NCBI GenBank assembly: GCA_963681505.1
Contig: OY811990.1
Location: 1,024,179 to 1,088,178 of the forward strand
DNA length: 64,000 nt
Origin: Eunapius fragilis
Taxonomy: Eukaryota > Porifera > Demospongiae > Spongillida > Spongillidae
Reading direction: 5' to 3'
Part shown: piece after piece, positions 22,985 to 32,007 of the stretch
Numbering within the stretch: the first letter of the stretch is position 1
How the letters are laid out: each line of letters opens with the position of its first letter
The notes under the pieces: model-generated
Told to the model about the DNA's origin: nothing
The model's input: the letters and a program-made list of their open reading frames with translations, nothing else
Databases searched by the model: none
Translations under genes and position numbers: made by a program

Positions 22985-23692
22985 CAGGCAAACATATGGC
23001 TTGCTGTCATATGACTCTGAATATTATTGGCAGGACAGCAAGCCATGGCCATGTGCTTGGCCATGTGTAATCATATATGACAGCAAACCACAGCCATGTG
23101 CAGTCACCTGACAGCAAGCTACAGCCATGTGCAGTCATATAGCTACAGCCATGTGCAGTCACATGACAGCAAGCTACAGCCATGTGCATGCAGTCATATG
23201 ACAGCAAGCTACAGCCATGTGCAGTCATATGACAGCAAGCTACAGCCATGTGCAGTCACATGACAACAAGCTACAGCCATGTGCAGTCATATGACTGCAA
23301 GCTACAGCCATTGGCAGTAATGTGACAGCAAGCCACAGGCATGTGCAGTCATATCACAGCAAGCTACAGCAATGTGCAGTCATATGACAGCAAGCCATGG
23401 CTATGTGCAGTCACATGACAACAAGCCACAACCATTGGTAATAATATGACAGCAAGCCACAGGCATGTGCAGTCATGTGACAGCAAGCTACAGCCATGTG
23501 CAGTCATATGACAGCAAGCTACAGCCATTGGTAATAATATGACAGCAAGCCACAGGCATGTGCAGTCATGTGACAGCAAGCTACAGCCACGTGCAGTCAT
23601 ATGACAGCAAGCTACAGCCACTTGCAGTCATATGACAGCAAACCACGCGTGCACGTGCACTGCAGCAGTCATATGAAAGCAAGCCACAGCCA
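22985..23692. repeat. 31-bp tandem repeat array (minisatellite)
   Basis: About 20 imperfect copies of a 31-bp unit built on GACAGCAAGCTACAGCCATG followed by TGCAGTCATAT. Variants (GGCAGTAATGTGACAGCAAGC, GGTAATAATATGACAGCAAG) recur in pairs, indicating a higher-order period. Open frames on the minus strand (AVACCHMTAHGCSLLS-like) are a by-product of the repeat. Confidence 0.9.
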
Positions 23693-24527
23693 TGTCTGAC
23701 CTTCAAAATGTGTGCCTGAGATTCCAACTTCAATGTCTATCTGGGTTATGCCCGATTTACACATTCAGGATTTTACCGATCTGGCGATGGTTCAGAATTA
23801 CACAAAGCTATTGCCTTGCTTGGCTGACCACGCTTACTTGGATGCAACATGCAGCACTTTATGCAGTTTGTTCCTGCATGGCACTTGCTGCACACTGGCT
23901 TCCGAGAAATGTTTCAAATTTTGCAATAACGTATAATGCGCATGCGCAAAATAATCAGTATAGGTCTGGGTACGAGTTTTTGTACAAAAAAGAGCAGTTT
24001 GCACGTAAACTATGCTAGCTATGAACATGCTATTCACTAGGCCTTTATTTGGTATCTAGAAGAATCTAAAAATACCATCAGATTTTGTTAAAAAGCGATA
24101 GGAAAAGAGTGTACCGATCAGCTTTCGAACACCAAAAAACGAGAGAGTGCGTAAGTTTCACCCGATACAAGTATGTTGGTGTATATGCCACAAAGCTAAA
24201 ATTTATACCAAATGGCTCACCGAGAGTTGGCCTATAAGAAAATATGCTTTCTAAAGCATAAAAAGCTTTTCTGACTAATTTTCCAAAAGGTCGGTTCGAC
24301 AAAAAAACATTCGATTCTCACGGAAGCGGTGTTAAACAGACCTGATTAAGTACAGAGTTCATCCCGTATTGATACTAAGAGGTAGACTGTCCTTGAAATA
24401 GTAGTTACCGACCGAAATAAAACGTTTTATAGGCATTCATCAATGGGTAAATTATTACACGTAGGCGCGCTTTCAGTTGTACGGTATAGGAGCCGCACCG
24501 CATTTATGCATTGTCAATGGTAACTGC

Positions 24528-24562
<35 letters not shown>

Positions 24563-24925
24563 GACATATGGGGATTTGACATTTATGAAATCAAATGCCT
24601 CACTGTTGGAGATGGAGACTAATAACTGGTCAAATGACCCCTCCTCGACCCAGTCCCGTTACATGTTTGATACCTTTTTATTTATAACCTACGGTTTCGT
24701 TCCTGCTATTCAAAACGAACGCGCGTTAGCCTTTGTAGGTATACCGCTGATATTGTGCCGCTATAAGAGTTGCAGTTATAATTGTACTAGTAGTTTGGTA
24801 TAGGGCTAGCCATATTTTGTTTTGCCGCCAAATGAGCCAGAGAGAGAGAGAGCAGCTATAGGCAGCTTTGCAGTCTGTTTCCCATAACGCTGTTTTGTTT
24901 TGTTTTCATTTGTATCAGAGTATGT

Positions 24926-24971
<46 letters not shown>

Positions 24972-25202
24972 TGCATGTGTGTCTGAGTGTGTGTGTGTTG
25001 TGCATGTGTGTCTGAGTGTGCGTGTGTCTGAGTGTGTGTGTATGTATGTGTGAGCTGGTATGCCATCCTGATAGATGCGTATCATAAACAATCTAAGCAC
25101 TTTATTATAATTACCTGGATGTGAAATTACACATCGATGTGCTGGAAAAATACATGGCTACTTGTAACCTTTTCATGCAGCTGAGTTTTATATGTCCTTA
25201 CT
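23693..25202. other. Unassigned; outer inverted-repeat end, poly-C and (GT)n tracts
   Basis: 24296-24336 is the inverted mate of 13918-13957. A poly-C run covers 24531-24560. (GT)n with TGTGTCTGAGTG variants covers 24927-25050. Short GAGA repeats at 24841-24852. No gene is supported. Confidence 0.5.
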
Positions 25203-25499
25203 ATTTAAATGCACAGATCATACTAGATCCAATAAAACTGCTCAATTAAGGAGTCAAGCAGCCCACTTTGTACATTTGGTAGTCCTTCAACAGCTCCAGA
25301 CTACTTTGTGATGTGCCATCATTCCAAGGAGTGTGGACAGCTGTGCAGATGGGCACACTCCTCTACCTTGGAATAGTGACACAAGGTAGTTCTGTAGCTG
25401 TTAAAGGGCTACCAGAGGTACAAGTTGGGCTTCTTGACTCCTTCATTGAGCAGTCAATCAATTATTTTATTGGATCTAGTACAATCTGCGCATTTAAAT
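25203..25499. mobile_element. Palindromic MITE, ATTTAAATGC ends
   Basis: Left ATTTAAATGCACAGATCATA and right (reverse complement) ATTTAAATGCGCAGATTGTA, followed by CTAGATCCAATAAAA and CTGCTCAAT..AGGAGTCAAG pairing inward. About 297 bp, no gene. Confidence 0.75.
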
Positions 25500-25734
25500 G
25501 CAGAGCAATGGCTTCAGGCCACTTATCACCACCTCCTGAACATAAGTGTGTTGTTGAACCAGTATTTGTGCTTGTTCTCATACATCCTAGAAGGAAATAA
25601 ACCTCACAGCAGGGAGCCTCTCATTTCTAATGTCTCTCGGCGCAGACTCTCTGTCACCTATTTCTTTGGAAGTTCTTATGGAATTTTAACATTTATGTTT
25701 CTTCCTTCTATTATACACAAAGCACAAGCTAATA

Positions 25735-26320
25735 GCAGTTAGGAGGGTGGGAGCTCCCTGGCCATGCAGGATGGCTCTGGCAATGGAACGAACCAGAGTC
25801 ATATTCAACCAGCCATAGATCTATGGCACTACTGTTAGCTTGGGGGAGGACTGGTGAATGGCCAGGTAGGATGCCAGCCTGGAGAAGGTATCGTGGGCCT
25901 GCTTGCCCCAGTTACCATACATCTCTACTGCCAATGGGATGCAAACTCAAGGCATTTGGGTCCATTGGGGGGAGTTTGCCGACCTCTGCTGCAAGGGCTG
26001 CTGCACCACCCTGGTGACACGACTCACTCAAAATGGCAGAGCAGAGTGGTGAAGTGATGGTCAGGTCAAGCGCTGCAGGTTTGCTTCTGTCCCAGCCAGC
26101 AATAAGGATGTCAGCAGGTCTGGTGTGGGCAAGGTTTCTGGTGAGACCATGACCTCTCTCCAAACTCACACCCGGGTGGGCACGACGACAGATGTCAAAT
26201 ATCTCATCCCGTAGTCGATTATGGCGTATGACCACATCTCCTGGAATACCAGCTGCTTTTGACTTTACAGTAACATCTCCTCTCACACCAGTGTCACACT
26301 TCATGAGGCAAATGTCACAC
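25735..26320 (-). pseudogene. Retroelement 3' module, fourth copy
   Basis: Minus-strand frame with CDTGVRGDVTVKSKAAGIPGD then VVIRHNRLRDEIFDICRRAH, HTRPADILIAGWDRSKPAAL, DLTITSPL, and after a frameshift CIPLAVEMYGNWGKQA and SRLASYL. Same RHN / RPAD endonuclease-like module as 7087-8290. The reverse transcriptase part is absent. Confidence 0.6.
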
Positions 26321-26600
26321 CTGGAACTGCTGCACTACTGGCAGAGCAGAGGAAGCACAAGGTTAATGATCCCAAGTGTCACATACTTGGGTGGAACTGC
26401 ACCCCTCTTGCAGTGGAGAGTTATGGGAACTGGGGTATTGAAACCAGGCAGGCTTTCCCATTTGGCCTCACGCCTGCCGTTTGGTTTAGGACATCAGAAG
26501 CCAAAGATCTTGGTAGAGATCTATGGGAAGCTAAACATAGCCTTGGTGCGATGCAATTCCAGAGCTCTCCTAAGTAGAGCATATAATTTGGTTTAGTTAC
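26321..26600 (+). pseudogene. Retroelement C-terminal fragment, fifth copy, plus strand
   Basis: CTPLAVESYGNWGIETRQAF, AKDLGRDLWEAKHSLGAM and QFQSSPK appear across two frames. They match the last part of the module next door but in head-to-head orientation, so the two fragments form an inverted pair. Confidence 0.5.
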
Positions 26601-26702
26601 TGTATATGTGTAGTGTAGTAGTGTAGTAGTTTGAATGTGTGTACATTATAATTATACATGTAATAATACATTTTTACTAGTAATAATCAGTGGTGATAAT
26701 TA

Positions 26703-27110
26703 TTATAGAACTAATATAGGAATACAAGATACAAGAGAATAACACACAAAACACACACAAACAACTACAGAAGCTACTAAAAATATAATAAATACAAAAG
26801 AAACACGAGAAGCTGTGCTGAAACTCATTCTGCATGGCAGGTATGGAAGCCCAGCTCCATCTTCAATCTCCATCCTTCTTCTCCATTTCACTCTACTGCC
26901 GCGAATGCACAGATTCGTAGCACCAAGGACAGCAAAAAACATTCTGGCACGCACATAGCCCAGCACTTCACTGTTAGACTTCTGCCAAATTACAGCTATT
27001 TTGTCAGCCAAATGACGTATTAATGTCTTTGCCTCAAGACCGAGTGCCCCATCAGCTGTCACAACAAATGGTGTAAAAGATGCATTGATTGCTTCAGTAG
27101 CTTGTGAGTA
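26703..27110 (-). pseudogene. Tail of a second retroelement family (RLE-type C-terminus)
   Basis: The minus strand reads from about 27110: FTPFVVTADGALGLEAKTLI, RHLADKI, then VRARMFFAVLGATNLCIRGS and RVKWRRRMEIEDGAGL. The same order (FTPFVLSVDGLLHKEA, FLKHMATALSSKW, CLRGSRTKWRSGLGFEDGA) is seen in the longer copy at 63232-63978. A single LCIRGS(R) box ending a polymerase is typical of that family. Truncated, no start. Confidence 0.55.
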
Positions 27111-27167
27111 TTTTTGTTTCTTAGTGTGCTCAATCGAGGAAAGAACTGCAGTGGTAATAATACATAT

Positions 27168-27388
27168 GGGAGTGTGGCAGCGAAAAGGGACCTAGCGCAT
27201 ATTTTTTCAATTTTTCATATTCTAAGAGACGCTTATGCCCTCTACAACTTCTTTCTTACGCACTGGAAATTATTCTGTCCATCATGGAGTTACAGTGGCC
27301 TGAATTTTTAATTATGCGAATTTCATGCGTCACCCTTGATGCTCCTTTCTGGAAAATGTACTATGTCCCTTTTCGCTGCCACGAACCC
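27168..27388. mobile_element. Short terminal-inverted-repeat element (GGCAGCG family), copy 2
   Basis: Left GGGAGTGTGGCAGCGAAAAG and right (reverse complement) GGGTTCGTGGCAGCGAAAAG. The 5-bp repeat CATAT flanks it (27163-27167 and 27389-27393). Interior similar to 2160-2387 (GACCTAGCGCATATTTTTTC, CTCTACAACTTCTTTCTTAC). Confidence 0.85.
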
Positions 27389-27457
27389 CATATTTAGATA
27401 TAAATTAAGTTCATAATAATATGCTCTAGCCCTAACACGTCATTAAGTTGGACGTAA

Positions 27458-27730
27458 CTATACACTAACGACTCCCTCATCCAACGTCTTCATTTTCCTG
27501 CGAGCGTTCTTTGACAGTGGTCTAGCTGCGTCCGACAATGGTGGTGTTTTCAAAGTAAATTCCCGCACCTTTTCTTCGGTAGCAGCCACTAAGTTTGCAT
27601 GTATTCTGAGCCTGTGATGCTCCATTTGGATGGCACGACGGTACCTTTCGTCTTTGTCCAGCCAGAAAGTGATAATAATATTATTTATGTATGGGATCAA
27701 GCGCACATAATAAAAAATTGATGCGTGCAA
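27458..27730 (-). CDS. Unknown frame with KNARRKM motif, second copy
   Basis: 90 codons on the minus strand, ending PLSKNARRKMKTLDEGVVSV. The nucleotide sequence of the motif region (TTTTCCTGCGAGCGTTCTTT) matches 2579-2598. The family is not recognised. It lies 70 bp to the right of a GGCAGCG MITE, as its relative at 2564-3025 does (177 bp), which suggests a shared mobile origin. Confidence 0.35.
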   Translation of the reverse strand: MHASIFYYVRLIPYINNIIITFWLDKDERYRRAIQMEHHRLRIHANLVAATEEKVREFTLKTPPLSDAARPLSKNARRKMKTLDEGVVSV

Positions 27731-28362
27731 TTGAAATGTACGCGTTTAAAATTCAGGCACTTATTTCCAGTGCGATAAAAACTTCAATGTGCCACATGCG
27801 CATATATGGGATCGAGATGGAGGCAGTGTCAGATTGCTTCCCTCCTGCGCGACTTTGAAAGCTATGTTCGCAATGCAATTACAGCGATCATGTACCAGCC
27901 ACCCCCCCCCCCCCCCCCCCGATCGCGATCCGCCACTGCGATTCTGCAGGCAGCAAAGAGGGACCTAACGCGACATTACAATATATTCCAGGAAATTGAC
28001 GCGTGCAATTACAGTTGTCGCATGATTAAAAATTCAGGCCATTGAACTCCTTGATAAACAGAGGGCGTAAGAAAGACGTAGTAGAGGAACAGGAATATCA
28101 TATAATGTTTAACACGAACTAATCTTGTAAAAAGCTGTTTTTGGGAAATTAGTCGGAAAAGTGTTTTTTTTTGCGTTTTCATTTAGTATACATATTCCGA
28201 TAGCCCAACTCTCGCTGAGTATTTTAAGCCACACATCTAGTATACACACTAACCTGCATTTCGCGGTTTGCAATAGAGGTGTTGCATGGATCTCGTGATC
28301 TCACGTAAAGTCATGTGATACGCCCACGCTGGGGGCAACTTTTATGGCGGTTCTATGTAGAA

Positions 28363-28576
28363 ATGGGTAAAACCTGCTGCGTTGTAGGCTGCACGAAGCG
28401 TTCCGGGAGTGACAAACAAATAGCGTTCTTCTCCATACCATCCGTTAATGTTTGCCACGACAAAGCAAATCAAGAGCTTTCAACTTCTCGAAGAACAGCA
28501 TGGCTCGCGAAAATCAATCGGAAGGATTGGGTGCCTTCTAAACACGCTCGCGTGTGTTCACTTCATTTCATACGAG
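28363..28576 (+). CDS. THAP zinc-finger exon
   Basis: 71 codons starting MGKTCCVVGCTKRSGS. The THAP signature is present: Cys-x3-Cys at residues 6/10, an aromatic FFSIP segment, RRTAWLAKINRKDW, PSKHARVCSLHF with the closing Cys-x2-His. THAP domains bind short DNA sites and occur in P-element transposases and host regulators. The frame runs to a GTATAC donor at 28577 (phase 1). No downstream exon could be joined. The invariant tryptophan and the SKHARVCSLHF box are intact. Confidence 0.75.
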
Positions 28577-28740
28577 GTATACAAACTTTATAATAATCAA
28601 GGAGGTCCGTGTACGCATGCTGTTTTAATTTAATAACCAATGTAACCCGGATTGGGTACCGTCATTAAACATGGGCTATAATAGTACGTCTACAGCAAGC
28701 TGCCATAGTCGCTTCATACGGTTGCAGCAAAGAGGGAGAG

Positions 28741-28786
28741 TAAAGGTCAGCAGTATTCATGAGTACATGAATACTGCTGACCTTTA
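28741..28786. repeat. Perfect 21-bp hairpin with 4-nt loop
   Basis: TAAAGGTCAGCAGTATTCATG, loop AGTA, then the exact reverse complement. It lies inside the nested THAP element. Confidence 0.95.
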
Positions 28787-29205
28787 TTCACTCCAGCGAA
28801 CATTCGGTGCAGTATCTGGGCTCTCGGACCAGTCTGATGGATCGATCGAGTAAGGGTCGATTTTTAGACCCGCTAGCATCACCTTCGATTCATATCTGGA
28901 TCGGGAATCTGCAGACAGGCTTTGAATATAATTGGAAACACGCTCCATCCATTGACGCGCAATACACACTTGCCCCCAATAGGAAAATTGTCACATGACA
29001 GTCGTCGTGACGTCAGCCGTGCAACACCTCTATCTCGGTAGTCGCGAATAAAATATGCACTTCTTTTAAGTGCTGTTTTATAATATACTGGACGCGCCAT
29101 TTCATTACTATCTAACTCATATATAGATGGTACAGTAATTTCATGTTCAGGGTAAGCTCTGTTCGCATACACAAATACAAGCTTGCCCTAACTAGTTCCC
29201 AGACC

Positions 29206-30448
29206 ATGAGCAATATAGAAGTTCTACGTCATTGCCGTCGATCGTGTCGCTCGCTTGTTCTAGCACCCATGCATAAGAAGCCAGTGTGTGGCAAATGCAA
29301 TGCTGGGACTAGTTGCACAACGTGTTGTACATGCCAACCCAGTATTGGTGTTACTGAATAATGACAGTAATGATGCATGCACGAAGGTGAGGATGGTGAA
29401 GAAGCGGTACACAAAGAGCAAGGCCGTAGTAAGGGGGGGGGGGGGCTTGGGGGGGCTTAAGCCCCCCCAAAATTTTGGTCCAGCATATTATTTATAAAAG
29501 GATACACGTTGATGTTATAGTACGCGCGGTACCACAAATTGAACACTTTCCAGTATTGCAAGCCGCCCGTAAATTTAGAACGAGAATGTGTGCTCAACCG
29601 TCGATCAATCCGCGATGCATCGTTTTATCAAGTCATGAATATTAATTAGCCCCCCCAAATTTTTGTAATTGACTACGGCCATGAAGAGAGCTAAGTGTAT
29701 TAGCAACAAGGAGTTGCAGAAAATGGAAAAGCAGCAAGAATGTGAGGAGGCATTGAGGCAGATAAAAGCTATTTATCCTCAATGTTAAAAGTGTTTCTAT
29801 CATTATAAGTCCCAAAAGTTGCTTCACTAGCACATCTGTGGTGGAGAACAGCAATGCCAGGATGCACTCAGTAATGCAAGGAGGCAAGCTGATAAACACC
29901 TGGCACAAAAATTAATGAACCTCACTGTTTCTATTGACAGAGCATCCCTCATTGGCACAGGTGATGAGATTGGATTTGCACCTTTTGAGCCCAATTTCTA
30001 TTTTGGGTGGGCATATGTAAAGAAGAACATGCAACTAGAGCTCACAACAAGGGTGAAAACCGTCATCAATGAGTGCTGGAAGGTTGGTGTTAGCAAAGAG
30101 CAAGGTAAAGCAAAAATATCTGCTGATGAAGTTTTTGCCAGGCTTGAAGAGATGGAGAAACAAATGGCCATCAGATTAAGTGAGCTGTGTACCGATATAA
30201 TGGCCAGATGACTGACGTGTCCACTTCTACTAATGGACGTAAGCGTGGAAGGCCTCAATCTGAGGAATCAGTTAGTACCAAGCAGAAGAAGGCTAGAGTT
30301 TACTTTGAGGAGCTTGACCTTGCAAAGGACCTTTTGGTATTGGAAAAAGCCTGAATTAGAGGCGTATCTGAGCCACTATGGCATGAACAAATCAGGAAAC
30401 AAGCCTGAGCTCATTAAGCGCATCGAAGAACACATGTTTACAATATAG
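29206..30448 (+). pseudogene. Decayed gene: Cys-rich segment, central domain, AT-hook, SAP motif
   Basis: Pieces in order on the plus strand: a Cys-rich stretch VCGKCNAGTSCTTCCTCQP (29285-29345), a basic VKKRYTKSKA stretch cut by the insertion 29422-29680, KRAKCISNKELQKMEKQQE, a CFYHYKSQKLL..HICGG finger with a stop inside, a 98-codon block (29915-30208) with GWAYVKKNMQLELTTRVKTV and a C-terminal helical, coiled-coil-like part, an AT-hook GRKRGRPQ, and KKPELEAYLSHYGMNKSGNK, a SAP DNA-binding helix-loop-helix. A run of A at 30350-30354 shifts the frame just before SAP. DNA/chromatin binding is inferred from AT-hook plus SAP. I do not recognise the full protein. Confidence 0.5.
29422..29680. 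mobile_element. G-rich MITE with GGCCGTAGT ends
   Basis: Left GGCCGTAGTAAGGGGG and right GACTACGGCC, with GGGGGGGCTTAA/GCCCCCCCAAAATTTT pairing inside. It interrupts the AT-hook/SAP gene. Similar GGCCGTAG- or GCCGTAGA- ends with G runs begin at 45361 and 49614. Confidence 0.65.
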
Positions 30449-31051
30449 TTAGTTACCTGCAACTCAATCTGTTGCCTTTCCACATACTGCACGTGCACTG
30501 TTAACTTTAGTCCCTCGCTAGAATAATTGTCCAAAAGGGCTCTTTGCACCCTGCTGCATAAATTTAACTGGTACCGCGACCTGATTAATAAGTTCGTACG
30601 TGCATGCGCATGCAATTACCTAGCCTCCCCTCAGACTGTTATAAAATACGACGTTGTACTACAACACTCGTTTTATGCTGATGCAGTGATGTAGAGCCAA
30701 CCTTAGTATGAAACTAACATATTTGATGCGTACAATTGACTTATCTAATGCTTTTCAGCATGAATGCCATAGCAAAAAAGTGCACCGTTAACGTTGATGG
30801 CTCTTACCCATCCACTTCGCACGAACGCTGGGTAGCCTAGGAGGTAGATAAAAAGCTGAAAATTGAGCCATACATTCATAAATAAGGCTAAGATCACTAT
30901 ACTGGATATGTTTTATAACTTTCGGAGCATTTCCGACTATTTTTCGAAAAACACGGTTCTACGAAACACCCTTAAAAAATGGTTATTTCTCGTGGTTGGG
31001 TGTTAAAATGTTTGCTAGCTAGTCTCTTTTTGCTGCCTCGATTCCATATAT

Positions 31052-31895
31052 AAAATCAATGTCTTCTCGAGGTCATGCCCATGTATAGTACTGCATTGAA
31101 ATGAGTGTCCGCGAACGTGTCTAGGGGAAAATCACCTCTTACTAGTCACGCGATTCAACTTTGACAATGACATTGGTTGCACTCGATCATTTATATCATG
31201 AAGTGTTTCAGCACCAGAAGCGCATTGAAAAATGCACTGTGATATACATGCACTGGTGCAGAGTTTGCTACAGTAAAAAGCACAGTGAAAAATTGCGTCG
31301 AATCATATTGTGTGGTTGAACAGAAAATCACACAAAAATCACACAAAAATCAATAAAGCTTCGATCTGATATCTGCTGTTCAATTACGCAATGATTTCTA
31401 AATGATTCCACGCAATTTCTTACTGTGTAATTTGATGTGGCATTTCAACTTTCCCCCCCTGTGCATGGTGTATGTAGTTGGTGGAGACCGTGTGGATACT
31501 TCGCCAACTTAATTTTTACACCAGCAGAATACCTATATAACAAATCCAATAGGTTTACTGGACGCAGTCAGTTGTAGGATGTATTCGCAAAACCACGAAC
31601 ACAGCGGTGGTATTGGTGTGCATTTATTGTTCTTACTTCTGAGTGTATGTTGACTATTGCGAAAAGCTTTGAAGACCAAATATTGACTGCTTCAGCCACT
31701 CCTTGTCCAGATAACAATATTATACGTCTTGATACGCACCAAGAACTTAACAAGTTTTTTGGAGGCTGAAATCTTGCCCAATTTAAAGCTACTAAATGAT
31801 TACCAGTGTCACAATGTTCAGTTCTGATATGCTTGCTGTAATTAAGTAATGCTGATTTCTTTACTAGCTATTGCTTGATGATCGGTGGTGGTGGT

Positions 31896-31927
<32 letters not shown>

Positions 31928-32007
31928 GATGACGTAATGAATTGTTTTGATATTAGATTGCCAATTTGCCAACTCCACTTCGGACAGAATAGAAGAGCGT
32001 GCTTGTA
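31052..32007. other. Upstream region of integrin beta gene B
   Basis: Contains a pure G run (31886-31926, after TGGTGGTGG) about 80 bp 5' of the start codon; it can form G-quadruplex-like DNA. No TATA box is obvious. Nothing else is supported. Confidence 0.45.

Larger units (their letters stand above)
28273..29033. mobile_element. Nested 761-bp element with ATAGAGGTGTTGCA ends around a THAP exon
   Basis: ATAGAGGTGTTGCA at 28273-28286 is exactly mirrored by TGCAACACCTCTAT at 29020-29033. Further in, TCATGTGA (28313-28320) mirrors TCACATGA (28991-28998). The THAP exon starts 77 bp inside the left end. A THAP zinc finger inside terminal inverted repeats is the layout of P-element-like transposases and their derivatives. 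The 3' half of the element has no coding sequence, so it looks like an internally deleted copy. Confidence 0.6.
27808..31045 (+). mobile_element. 3.2-kb DNA-transposon-like element of the GGCAGCG family, with THAP and AT-hook/SAP genes inside
   Basis: The right end in reverse complement reads GGAATCGAGGCAGCAAAAAG then AGACTAGCTAGC. The left end GGGATCGAG at 27808 continues, after a 130-bp insertion with a poly-C run and a GGATCGCGATC box, as GGCAGCAAAGAGGGACCTAACGCG at 27947. ATATAT flanks both ends (27802-27807 and 31046-31051). Inner sub-terminal boxes GAAATTAGTCGGAAAAGTG (28148) and, inverted, near 30930-30950 also pair. Inside lie a THAP exon (28363-28576, within its own nested inverted repeat) and a decayed gene with AT-hook and SAP motifs (29206-30448). 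No catalytic DDE core is recognised, so it may move in trans or be a damaged autonomous copy. Confidence 0.6.

Noticed and set aside
22985-23692. CRISPR array
   Set aside because: Units are contiguous with no unique spacers, and the genome is clearly animal.
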